NCBI GenBank assembly: GCA_964644135.1
Contig: CAZXWD010000035.1
Span: 1-26,829 of the forward strand
Source: CAZMOK01 sp964644135
GTDB lineage: Bacteria; Bacteroidota; Bacteroidia; Bacteroidales; JAGOPY01
DNA: 26,829 nt
Direction of reading: 5' to 3'
A model generated the notes under the pieces. It was not told where the DNA came from. It did no database searches and saw only the letters and a list, made by a program, of their open reading frames with translations. Positions 7,836-14,966 of the stretch are shown in pieces; the stretch's first letter is position 1, and every line of letters begins with the position of its first letter. Both the position numbers and the translations under genes were made by a program.

Positions 7836-9464
7836 CTATCGGAGGATGATCTTCTGTGAAGCAGCCCCCCTGGCGCTGTAAAGTCTCACCAAATAAACCC
7901 CTTTTGAAAGATCTTGCTGCGGAGTGAAAGAGATTTCATAGTAGCCGGGGCGCTTCCTTTCATTCACAAGCTCAGCCACAACATTTCCGAAGATATCATA
8001 TACTTTCAACGACACCTCTCCCCCACTCCCAATGTGGTAATTGATCATCGTCTTCCCGGTGAAAGGATTCGGGTAACATGGAAGCAACCTGATCTCTCTT
8101 TCGCCGACCGCACTTTCGGGAAGGGAATTCAGGCTGCTGAAATCAACCGGCGAGGTCCACACCTGGTAATTTCCCGTTGAATTATCCATCCATACCGGCC
8201 ACAGATGAGTTGAAGTGGAAGTAATATCAATATTGTCGCCCATATACCCCTGTCCGAGACCACCGATGGGTACCGGTTTGAAGTTGTGGTCGCTAACCTC
8301 ATATTCGTTCCATGTTTCCCCCCCATCTGTCGACCTGGAAAGAAAAACTCCTGAAGAATCAGAGGTCGTGTTCCTGTCGTCGTAATAGATAATGTTCACG
8401 GCGCCGTAACGGTCAACATGTATCGAGGGAAAAAACTGGATCTTACCGTTATTGACCTCATCCTGGTTTACCCTTATGCCTTCCGACCATGTAATGCCCT
8501 TGTCTTCAGACCTGTATAATATGATATCGGGATCGTTTCCGGCGGGAAAAAGCTCTTTTTGCCCCGTCACAATATAAATATTCCCACTGTAAGGCCCTTC
8601 TGTGGTATCGACACCGATTCCCGGCAGGCCGTTTACACGTATATTTTCTTTTTCAGGGAGAATACCCGTTATTCCGTTCACTTCGAAAGCATTTTCCGTG
8701 ACATTCCAGTCCTCCCCGCCATTTCCCGATGATGCAAAACCCACGAAGATCTCCCTGAACGGGGATACGCTCGTCACCCCTGCCCAGCATATGTAAACCT
8801 CTCCCCCGGGGCCCAGAATAACATCACCTCCTGCACTCCTGTTTACCGGATTGTTTACCGGAACCGGCTCCGACCAGCCCAGTGTAATATCATCCGTATA
8901 AGAGAACATGACAGGGAAAGGGTTTGCGAATTTCACCCAGGCCGCATAGGTACGGCCAATAAAATCGCTTTGTACATATGCATCCGATATGAGGGTGGCC
9001 CTTTCCAGGTCGTCTGTTGAAACCGCTGCCTGGGACGACCAGGTCAGTCCGTTATCGCTTGAATAATGAGAATACAGACCGGTAAACGGAGTCCTGCCCA
9101 GCCTGGTAAGTATCAGGTTGCCATCCTTATCAATGGCAATACCCGGATCGCCTCCGTGAAAACCAATGGGATCCCCTGTGCAGGTATCATTTCCCTGCCA
9201 TGAAAATCCTGCATCTTCAGATATATAGATGCCCTCACTCACAAAAAAGGGAATAAAGGTCAGCGTATTGCAGGAAGCAAACAAAAGGTCGTCATCCAGA
9301 GGGCTCTTCACTATAAAAACTTCTGTTTGCGAGGTTTCAGAAGGGTAAAGCCTGTAGTTGGCCCCGGGTAAAAGAAACTGTCCACCTTCGGGCCTCACCT
9401 GTCCGGAAAGACTCTGCTGCAGAGAAATAAACACAACTAAAACCAGGACAATATTCTTTACCAT
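7836..9464 (-). CDS. Secreted BNR/sialidase-like beta-propeller with T9SS sorting domain
   Basis: A 542-residue protein. Residues 1-21 are a signal peptide ending at SGQ. The body has Asp-box (BNR) motifs of the S-x-D-x-G-x-T/x-W type: SEDAGFSW, SSDNGLTW, SGNGGEDW, SEDKGITW, STDGGETW, giving a six-bladed sialidase-like propeller. The catalytic Arg triad and Tyr/Glu pair of true sialidases cannot be confirmed from reading, so I do not call it a sialidase. The last 85 residues or so, starting at PCYPNPFTGKT and ending GAASQKIILR, form a type A T9SS sorting domain. The gene is convergent with the Ycf48-like gene and 116 bp downstream of the TonB receptor gene on the same strand. Confidence 0.87.
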   Translation of the reverse strand: MVKNIVLVLVVFISLQQSLSGQVRPEGGQFLLPGANYRLYPSETSQTEVFIVKSPLDDDLLFASCNTLTFIPFFVSEGIYISEDAGFSWQGNDTCTGDPIGFHGGDPGIAIDKDGNLILTRLGRTPFTGLYSHYSSDNGLTWSSQAAVSTDDLERATLISDAYVQSDFIGRTYAAWVKFANPFPVMFSYTDDITLGWSEPVPVNNPVNRSAGGDVILGPGGEVYICWAGVTSVSPFREIFVGFASSGNGGEDWNVTENAFEVNGITGILPEKENIRVNGLPGIGVDTTEGPYSGNIYIVTGQKELFPAGNDPDIILYRSEDKGITWSEGIRVNQDEVNNGKIQFFPSIHVDRYGAVNIIYYDDRNTTSDSSGVFLSRSTDGGETWNEYEVSDHNFKPVPIGGLGQGYMGDNIDITSTSTHLWPVWMDNSTGNYQVWTSPVDFSSLNSLPESAVGEREIRLLPCYPNPFTGKTMINYHIGSGGEVSLKVYDIFGNVVAELVNERKRPGYYEISFTPQQDLSKGVYLVRLYSARGAASQKIILR

Positions 9465-9467
9465 TAT

Positions 9468-9503
9468 ATTTTACAATTTACATTTTACGGTTTACAATTT
9501 ACA
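9468..9503. repeat. Degenerate tandem repeat of (TTTACAAT)-type units
   Basis: The spacer reads TTTACAATTTACATTTTACG and continues GTTTACAATTTACAAAA, a period of about 7-9 bases built on TTTACAA/TTTACG. It lies just upstream of the minus-strand propeller start. No function is evident. Confidence 0.5.
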
Positions 9504-9533
9504 AAAGAGTTTTTCTTAACCCACCCCCCTTGC

Positions 9534-9559
9534 CCCCTCCCTACCAGTATGGAGAGGGG
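9534..9559. repeat. GC-rich imperfect hairpin after the TonB receptor gene
   Basis: CCCCTCCCTA faces TATGGAGAGGGG across CCAG with small mismatches. It lies 22 bases beyond the stop of the minus-strand receptor gene and next to a run rich in CCCACCCCCC. There is no T-run on either strand, so it is either a transcript-end stabilising hairpin or a dispersed palindromic repeat. Confidence 0.4.
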
Positions 9560-9580
9560 AATTACATTAACAACATGACT

Positions 9581-11725
9581 CTAAAACACATATCCCAAAT
9601 TTACATTCACAAACCAGTTCCTGGGCGCTCCTGCCTCGTAAAAGCGCCTGTTGGCCGAATTGGTGTTGGTGAAACCTACATAGATCTCATCCAACAGGTT
9701 ATTAATTCCACCGGAAACCAGGATGTTTAAGCCTCCGAACCTCATATCAACGCCAAGCACTGTGTTCACAAGACTGTAGGCATCAGTTTTGTCAGTGTTG
9801 GCATCATCAACCCATAAACCGCTAATACCATGGTAACTGACCTTTGCAAAACCGTTTATATTGTGATGCAGGGGGTAGCTATACGAGATCGCAGTGTAAA
9901 GATTATGTTCCGGGACACTTGGCACCACATTGCCCGAAAAATCTTTCTCTTCCTCGAGAACATTGCCTGTTGAGTCGATAAGGATGGTCTTTGCCGAATA
10001 GTTCCTGTAATTGAAATCTGAAAAAGTATAGGAAAAGATAAACCGGAGGTCCCTGACTATTTCCAGCTCCGTTCCGGCCTCGACCCCAAGTCTGTGCGTG
10101 CTCGCGGCATTCCTGAAGAAAACATCTCCGTAAACCTCATAAGGGACTATTTCATTATCTATGTAAAGATTGAAAAAGGTCAGCTCGAACAAGGCACTCT
10201 TCATAGTAACTTCCTCACGTCTGAGGATATTTCCTTTAATCCCTGCTTCAAAATTCAGTGATTCTTCGGCATTGAGCTCAGGATTATACAATGTGGCAGG
10301 GTCAATGCTGTCGAGCTCGTTCTTGGCAGGACTGTCGAAGCTCTTCCCAATGGAGGAGTAAATGGCCAGGTGTGGGGTAAGTTTATAATTCAGGGCCAGT
10401 TTGGGCGTGAATGCATTGAATGCCCTGTAACCCGTCAGGTACTGGGCTATTTCATTGGTCAGATCGTATATCACCCTGTCGTACCTTCCCGTTAGCAGAA
10501 GATTCATTTTATCAACCAGTATTTCAAAGTCGTTTGACAGATAAAAGCCAGTATTGCCAATCTTTTCATCCATTAACTGGTAGAGCTGGTCGCCTTTCTG
10601 TCCGCTGATGTTAACATAATATTCGGTACGTGCCGGCTGGAAGAGCAGGTCGCCGCCGAAGGAGAATTCGTTGGTCCTCTCCCCTATTTCGGATGTGTTT
10701 GTATACCTGGCCGATAAACCCAGGCCATAGCGGCTTATGATCCTGTACTCACGATTGGTCCTTTCAAAATACTTTATCGTGGCGTATGATGTGATTTCAA
10801 GCTCATTATTCAGCTTTTTTCCAAATTTCGTATTGAACCTGAGTCCAAGCCTTCCCTTTGTGGATATCCTTTTCTGGTCACGGTCTACCGATCGCTGGTC
10901 GGCCTGCCAGGGATCTTCTTCAAATTCTTCTTTTGTCAGGGATCCGGGCAGCTTGATAAGTCCGTCGACAAAATAGCCCAGTATTTTAAGGCTGGAATGT
11001 TCGGTTGGGGTTGTTTCCAGTACCATATTGAGGATATGCCAGTATTCACTATTGTGCTCGCGGTATCCGTCGTAATTATGGTAGCTGTATGTAGTAAGAA
11101 GACGGTAATTCTTTGTTTTCAAACCCGTTTTGAAACCATTCCGGTAGAGGCCGAAGGAGCCCACCTGGTTAAACTGGGTAACAAAGGAGCGCGGAAAATC
11201 AATTTCGTTGATGAAATTGACCACGCCACCCGGTGCATTTGTATAGAGTGAGGAGGAGTTCCCTTTGGCTATTTCTATCCTTCCTATTGAATTGAAATCT
11301 ATGGCTTCAATCCTTGTCTGCCCGTCGGGCTCTGATTCGGGGATGTCATCCAGCAATATCCTTACCCCCCTGATGCCGGAGTTCGATTTACTTCCGAAGC
11401 CTCTTATTGAGATACGCACATCATGGTTTCCGTATCTTGATTGCATAAATATTCCGGGCACACCTGAGAGGACATCATCTATACCTATTTTGCTGTCGTG
11501 CCTGAAACTCATATTATTGATCCTTGTGACTGAATAGGGAATATCGATGATCTTCTTTGAAACCCGTGTGCCGGTGATGACTACTTCGTCGAGCTCGTAT
11601 TCGAGTGAATCAATGGTATAGATATAGGTTGTATCAGGCGCCTTCTTTTCCTGTGAAAAGGTAGTTTGCAAGGAAAAGATCAGACAGGCAGCAATCAGCC
11701 CGGTCAGTAGCAGAGGGTACTTCAT
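9581..11725 (-). CDS. TonB-dependent outer membrane receptor, siderophore/FecA-like
   Basis: A 714-residue protein with a signal peptide (1-24, ending FSQ). A short stretch follows, then the TonB-box-like and plug start DEVVITGTR (about 46-54). The plug runs to about 165 and contains IDDVLSGVPGIFMQ, RISIRGFGSKSNSGIRGVRI, DDIPESEPDGQT and NAPGGVVNFI. These are typical of metal-chelate receptors rather than of SusC. The N-terminal carboxypeptidase-like domain of most SusC proteins is absent and no susD gene is adjacent. The remaining part is a 22-strand-type barrel ending VNVNLGYVF. It probably imports an iron chelate, cobalamin-like compound or similar ligand with energy from TonB, but the ligand cannot be read from the sequence. 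It lies 56 bp behind the AbgT gene, separated by a strong hairpin at 11751-11780. Confidence 0.9.
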   Translation of the reverse strand: MKYPLLLTGLIAACLIFSLQTTFSQEKKAPDTTYIYTIDSLEYELDEVVITGTRVSKKIIDIPYSVTRINNMSFRHDSKIGIDDVLSGVPGIFMQSRYGNHDVRISIRGFGSKSNSGIRGVRILLDDIPESEPDGQTRIEAIDFNSIGRIEIAKGNSSSLYTNAPGGVVNFINEIDFPRSFVTQFNQVGSFGLYRNGFKTGLKTKNYRLLTTYSYHNYDGYREHNSEYWHILNMVLETTPTEHSSLKILGYFVDGLIKLPGSLTKEEFEEDPWQADQRSVDRDQKRISTKGRLGLRFNTKFGKKLNNELEITSYATIKYFERTNREYRIISRYGLGLSARYTNTSEIGERTNEFSFGGDLLFQPARTEYYVNISGQKGDQLYQLMDEKIGNTGFYLSNDFEILVDKMNLLLTGRYDRVIYDLTNEIAQYLTGYRAFNAFTPKLALNYKLTPHLAIYSSIGKSFDSPAKNELDSIDPATLYNPELNAEESLNFEAGIKGNILRREEVTMKSALFELTFFNLYIDNEIVPYEVYGDVFFRNAASTHRLGVEAGTELEIVRDLRFIFSYTFSDFNYRNYSAKTILIDSTGNVLEEEKDFSGNVVPSVPEHNLYTAISYSYPLHHNINGFAKVSYHGISGLWVDDANTDKTDAYSLVNTVLGVDMRFGGLNILVSGGINNLLDEIYVGFTNTNSANRRFYEAGAPRNWFVNVNLGYVF

Positions 11726-11750
11726 ACAGATTCGAAATTAAACAAAATAT

Positions 11751-11780
11751 TCATGGCAGCATGGCGGTATGCTGCCATGA
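11751..11780 (-). terminator. Perfect 12-bp hairpin between AbgT and TonB receptor genes
   Basis: TCATGGCAGCAT (11751-11762) and ATGCTGCCATGA (11769-11780) are exact complements around a 6-base loop. It begins directly after the AbgT stop on the minus strand and is followed by a T-rich stretch (ATATTTTGTTTAATTT). It fits a terminator or attenuator separating the transporter from the receptor. The T-run is interrupted, so termination may be partial. Confidence 0.7.
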
Positions 11781-11781
11781 T

Positions 11782-13305
11782 CTAAGGGGCTAAATCGTAG
11801 TGGATGCCGGCACCCGGTCCTATAGGAATGCCAAGAGATATCCAGATAATAAGCATAATGGTCCAGGCAATGAAGAACACGATAGAGTAGGGGAGCATCG
11901 TTGCAATAATGGTACCGATGCCCGCATTTCGATCGTATTTCTGCACAAAGGCGATAATGAGCGCAAAAAAGCTCATCATTGGTGAGATTATGTTCGTTAC
12001 ACTGTCGCCGATCCTGTATACCACCTGTGAAAGTTCAGGAGAGTACCCCATAAGCATGAACATGGGTATGAAAATAGGGGCGAGGAGAGCCCATTTAGCC
12101 GAGGCACTGCCCATCAGCATGTTAAGGGAGGCGGCCAGGATAATGAAAAGGATCATCAGCGGGATCAGTCCCAGGCCGGATGCCGAAAGCCCTTCTGCAC
12201 CTTTAATGGCAATGATAAGCCCCAGGTTCGACCACTTGAAATAGGCAACGAACTGGGCAGCAAAGAAAACCAGGACAATGTAGGTTGCCAGGGTTTTCAT
12301 GTTATCGGCCATGCCTTTCATCACATCCGAATCATTCTTATATTTCTTTACAGCCACACCGTAAACGATACCGGCCGTACCGGCGAAAAGGAACAGCAAT
12401 GCAACTATCCCCTTAATAACGGGTGATGTCAGCAATCCCCCATCCAGGCCCCTGAGCAAACCGTTCTCAGGTACCAGTCCGATGATAAGGATGGCTGTGA
12501 TCAAAAGAGATACGATTGTCGCGTATCTCAATCCTGCTTTCTCTGCTTTTGAAAGGGGTTCTATCTTTTCCTGTGGCACATCCCCGTTGTACTCACCAAA
12601 CCTTGGGGCAACAACTCGTTCGGTAACCCAGGTTCCGGCGCCTGCCACCATAAAGGTCGATATGACCATGAAGTAGTAGTTTGCCGTGGGGTTTACGGTG
12701 TATTCAGGGTCTATGATCCTTGCTGCCTCCTGAGAAAGCCCGGCAAGAAGGGGGTCGATGGTACCAAGCAGGAGATTGGCGCTAAAGCCACCGGAAACCC
12801 CTGCAAAAGCAGCAGCCATTCCTACAATGGGATGTCTGCCTATTGAGAGGAAAATTGTGCCGGCAAGTGGGATTAGAAGCACGTATCCTATATCGCTGGC
12901 AAGGTTAGAGATCACTCCCGATAGGACCAGGACAAAAGTGAGGAGCTTTTTAGGTGAGGAAAGGACCAGCAACCGAATGAGGGCGCTGATCAGGCCACTG
13001 CCTTCAGCTATGCCAATACCAAGCATTGCAACGAGGACGATTCCAAGTGGGGCAAAGTCGGTAAAGTTCTTGACCATGTCGAGCAGGATCCTGTGGATCC
13101 CTTCTTTATCGAGAAGGTTATTCACCTGAACCAGCTCGCCAGTGGCAGGGTTGGTGGCCTGGAAACCTAGAATGTGAGCAAACCAGGAAAAGAAAAGCGC
13201 CAGAAGTGCAAAGATGAGGAACAGCGTTGCCGGGTGGGGGAGGGCGTTTCCGGCTCTTTCAACCCCGTTCAATAATCTGTCGAAAAAGGATCTCTTTTTA
13301 GGCAT
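11782..13305 (-). CDS. AbgT-family transporter
   Basis: From the start at 13305 the protein is 507 residues and begins MPKKRSFFDRLLNGVERAGNALPHPATLF, written here as two adjoining pieces of the conserved AbgT N-terminus. An ATG 14 codons upstream (13347) is in frame, but it lies inside the edge of an intergenic repeat, so the shorter start is preferred. About 11-13 hydrophobic segments are visible. AbgT hallmarks include LGIGIAEGSGLISALIR, SNLASDIGYVLLIPLAG, HPIVGMAAAFAGVSGGFSAN and LMGSASAKWALLAPIF. Family members import p-aminobenzoyl-glutamate (AbgT) or export sulfonamides and folate catabolites (MtrF, YdaH) by ion coupling. Which applies here is unknown. No peptidase gene (abgA/abgB) is adjacent. 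Confidence 0.92.
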   Translation of the reverse strand: MPKKRSFFDRLLNGVERAGNALPHPATLFLIFALLALFFSWFAHILGFQATNPATGELVQVNNLLDKEGIHRILLDMVKNFTDFAPLGIVLVAMLGIGIAEGSGLISALIRLLVLSSPKKLLTFVLVLSGVISNLASDIGYVLLIPLAGTIFLSIGRHPIVGMAAAFAGVSGGFSANLLLGTIDPLLAGLSQEAARIIDPEYTVNPTANYYFMVISTFMVAGAGTWVTERVVAPRFGEYNGDVPQEKIEPLSKAEKAGLRYATIVSLLITAILIIGLVPENGLLRGLDGGLLTSPVIKGIVALLFLFAGTAGIVYGVAVKKYKNDSDVMKGMADNMKTLATYIVLVFFAAQFVAYFKWSNLGLIIAIKGAEGLSASGLGLIPLMILFIILAASLNMLMGSASAKWALLAPIFIPMFMLMGYSPELSQVVYRIGDSVTNIISPMMSFFALIIAFVQKYDRNAGIGTIIATMLPYSIVFFIAWTIMLIIWISLGIPIGPGAGIHYDLAP

Positions 13306-13340
13306 TATTTTATTAAGTTTTTGTTTCCACTTTCTATTTT

Positions 13341-13468
13341 CAGTCATCAGCGGAGCGAAGCGATATCGGGATCGTCAGTCGTCAGCGGAGCGGAGCGACG
13401 TCCCGTATGAGCGAAGCGATATCGGGATCGTCAGTCAAGTCAGTCAAGTCAGTCAAGTCAGTCATCAG
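13341..13468. repeat. Composite intergenic repeat: 28-bp direct repeats plus 9-bp tandem array
   Basis: Two identical 28-bp copies lie at 13353-13380 and 13409-13436 (each begins GAGCGAAGCGATATCGGGAT). They are separated by 28 bases that hold a related GGAGCGGAGCGACGTCCCG. The second copy runs into three and two-thirds copies of CAGTCAAGT (13432-13464). The whole block is bounded by the same 10-mer CAGTCATCAG at 13341-13350 and 13459-13468. It has no coding signal. Confidence 0.85.
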
Positions 13469-13722
13469 TTGCAAGGGGTTAAAAAAACCATGGTCAATAT
13501 TTGTTACATCGATATTTTTGGCAAATATATAAGTATCTGATTATCTGACTAACAATTATCACTAACAAAGTAAGCGCGGATTTGTGCGATCAATGATTCT
13601 TTTTTGGAGTGGGTTTTACCGGAAGCCTTTCCAGTAAGCCAACAGGCGATGGTGATTGCTAAAAAACAGGAATATCTTGAATGCTTAACCACATTTCAGT
13701 AACTTAGGCAATTTAATCAGAT
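13469..13722. other. Divergent spacer between AbgT and GNAT genes
   Basis: Together with the repeat block, this is a gene-free stretch of over 400 bases. On the minus strand TATATTTG (13529-13522) is a perfect -7 element for the AbgT gene, with a possible TTG at 13555-13553 (spacing 23, rather long). ATCTGACTAA at 13543-13552 repeats 10 of 11 bases of the operator arm at 718-728. On the plus strand a promoter for the GNAT gene is at 13677-13707. Nothing else is evident. Confidence 0.45.
13677..13707 (+). promoter_or_regulatory. Putative promoter of the GNAT-ybeY operon
   Basis: TTG at 13677-13679, then 20 bases, then TAACTTAG at 13700-13707. This is one mismatch from TAnnTTTG at the standard spacing, ending 15 bases before the ATG. 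Confidence 0.4.
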
Positions 13723-14484
13723 ATGAATAAACCGGAAATTATAGAAGTCACCCCTTCGAACATCGACAAGTATGGTGTAGGTTGTATCAGGAACAAAAAA
13801 CATCCCGGAGTACAGGAAAAGATCAAATGGTATAAAGAACACTATCATACGGGATTGAGAATGTTACAGGTTTATGTTGATAATAAGCTATCAGGGTTTC
13901 TCGAATATGTTTCAGGGGGAAACTTATGGAGGCCTGTGATGGCTGAAGACTACCTTTTCATTCATTGTATCTGGGTCTACGAAAATAAGCTGCACGGGGA
14001 AGGTTTGGGAAGCCTGCTCATAAATAAATGCGTTGAGGCAGCCAGGGATTCGGGCCGCCTGGGTATAGCAACCATATCGAGCAGGGGTTCCTGGCTGGCC
14101 GATGAAAGGATCTTTCTTAAGAACGGTTTTGAAAAGATAGCCTCGAAAGAAAGGTTCGACCTGCTGGTTTATAAGCTCAAAAGAGGCAGGTTGCCCGAGT
14201 TCATCAAATGGGAGGAGCGGGCAGAAGATCATCCCGGGACAGCCCTGATCCTTTCCCATCAATGCCCCGCAAACGCCAGGGCAATGATTGATATTGAAAA
14301 AATTGCTGAAGAGGAAGGTATAGATCTGAAGATCAACATTTTGAAGGATAACTGCGAGGCACAGAGAGCGCCATCCGGCTTTGGAGTTTTTCAGCTTCTT
14401 CACAACGGCAAAGTACTTGAAGATCACTACATTAGTGGCACCAGGTTCCGTAATATTGCTAAGGATACTATCAACAGTTCATAA
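13723..14484 (+). CDS. GNAT acetyltransferase with C-terminal YoaP-like domain
   Basis: A 253-residue two-domain protein. Residues about 1-160 are a GNAT N-acetyltransferase: LSGFLEYV forms strand 4, FIHCIWVYENKLHGEGLGSLLINKCVEAA holds the acetyl-CoA pyrophosphate loop (HGEGLG), and FLKNGFEKI is the typical late motif. Residues about 172-250 match the YoaP-type thioredoxin-like domain seen fused to GNATs: GTALILSHQCPANARAM, then DLKINILKDN, then FGVFQLLHNGKVLEDHYISG. The single Cys in HQCP sits where thioredoxin-like folds carry a reactive Cys. The substrate is unknown. The gene lies 8 bp before ybeY and is probably co-transcribed with it. Confidence 0.88.
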   Translation: MNKPEIIEVTPSNIDKYGVGCIRNKKHPGVQEKIKWYKEHYHTGLRMLQVYVDNKLSGFLEYVSGGNLWRPVMAEDYLFIHCIWVYENKLHGEGLGSLLINKCVEAARDSGRLGIATISSRGSWLADERIFLKNGFEKIASKERFDLLVYKLKRGRLPEFIKWEERAEDHPGTALILSHQCPANARAMIDIEKIAEEEGIDLKINILKDNCEAQRAPSGFGVFQLLHNGKVLEDHYISGTRFRNIAKDTINSS

Positions 14485-14492
14485 GTTCGGGA

Positions 14493-14921
14493 ATGAGCAC
14501 GGAAAAGATAAATTATTTTACGGAAGACATCTCATATCTTTACGAGGATAAAGATAAAACCCGGTCATGGGTCGAAAAAGTTGCAAAACAGGAGGGCTTT
14601 AAGACCGGCGATATAAACCTTGTTTTCTGCTCCGATTCATACTTGCATGATTTGAATGTCAAATTTCTCCATCACAACACATATACTGATATTATCACTT
14701 TCGACCTTTCGGATGATGAAGAGATGATCAGCGGAGATATTTTCATTTCGGTAGAACGTGCTCGTGAAAATTCCGGTAAATACAACGTATCCCATCTGCA
14801 TGAGATCAGGCGGCTCATTGCTCACGGTATCCTTCATCTTGCCGGCTACGGTGATAAAACCGACCGGGAGAAAGCCCTTATGAGGCAAAAGGAGGATTAT
14901 TACCTATCTTTGCACCCCTGA
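14493..14921 (+). CDS. ybeY: Endoribonuclease YbeY, 16S rRNA maturation
   Basis: A 142-residue protein of normal length. The NTYTDIITF segment (62-70) and the metal site HGILHLAGYGDK (111-122) identify the UPF0054/YbeY family. H111 and H115 are the first two zinc ligands. The third position, His in E. coli (GYDH), is Asp121 here, within the GYxDK form usual in Bacteroidetes. YbeY acts in 16S rRNA 3' end processing and ribosome quality control. The gene follows the GNAT-YoaP gene by 8 bp. Its last codons overlap a likely promoter for mnmG, and the parS-like site begins 2 bases after its stop codon. Confidence 0.96.
   Translation: MSTEKINYFTEDISYLYEDKDKTRSWVEKVAKQEGFKTGDINLVFCSDSYLHDLNVKFLHHNTYTDIITFDLSDDEEMISGDIFISVERARENSGKYNVSHLHEIRRLIAHGILHLAGYGDKTDREKALMRQKEDYYLSLHP
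14905..14912 (+). promoter_or_regulatory. mnmG: -7 element, possible mnmG promoter
   Basis: TATCTTTG is a perfect TAnnTTTG element within the end of ybeY, 55 bases before the mnmG start. No TTG is present at the usual distance upstream, so the promoter is only tentative. Its predicted start point would fall right at the parS-like site. Confidence 0.35.
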
Positions 14922-14922
14922 A

Positions 14923-14938
14923 TGTTCCACGTGAAACA
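14923..14938. promoter_or_regulatory. parS-like ParB binding site 1
   Basis: TGTTCCACGTGAAACA is identical to the 16-bp parS form known from Bacillus subtilis and differs from the general consensus TGTTTCACGTGAAACA at one base. It lies in the 45-bp gap between ybeY and mnmG. A second site follows mnmG at 16839. A 16-bp exact match by chance in 27 kb is very unlikely. Confidence 0.88.
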
Positions 14939-14966
14939 TTAAGAAATTTTAATTGTTAAAGGCGTA

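Noticed and set aside
7836..9464. Calling the BNR propeller a sialidase
   Set aside because: Asp-box motifs are present, but the catalytic Arg triad and Tyr/Glu pair could not be identified by reading.
9581..11725. SusC-type glycan receptor
   Set aside because: No N-terminal carboxypeptidase-like domain and no neighbouring susD; the plug motifs resemble metal-chelate receptors.
13306..13347. Upstream ATG for the AbgT gene
   Set aside because: It lies at the edge of the repeat block, and the 14 added residues are not part of the typical AbgT N-terminus.
13353..13464. CRISPR array
   Set aside because: Only two full copies of the 28-bp unit, a spacer that is itself a diverged copy, a 9-bp tandem array attached, and no cas genes.
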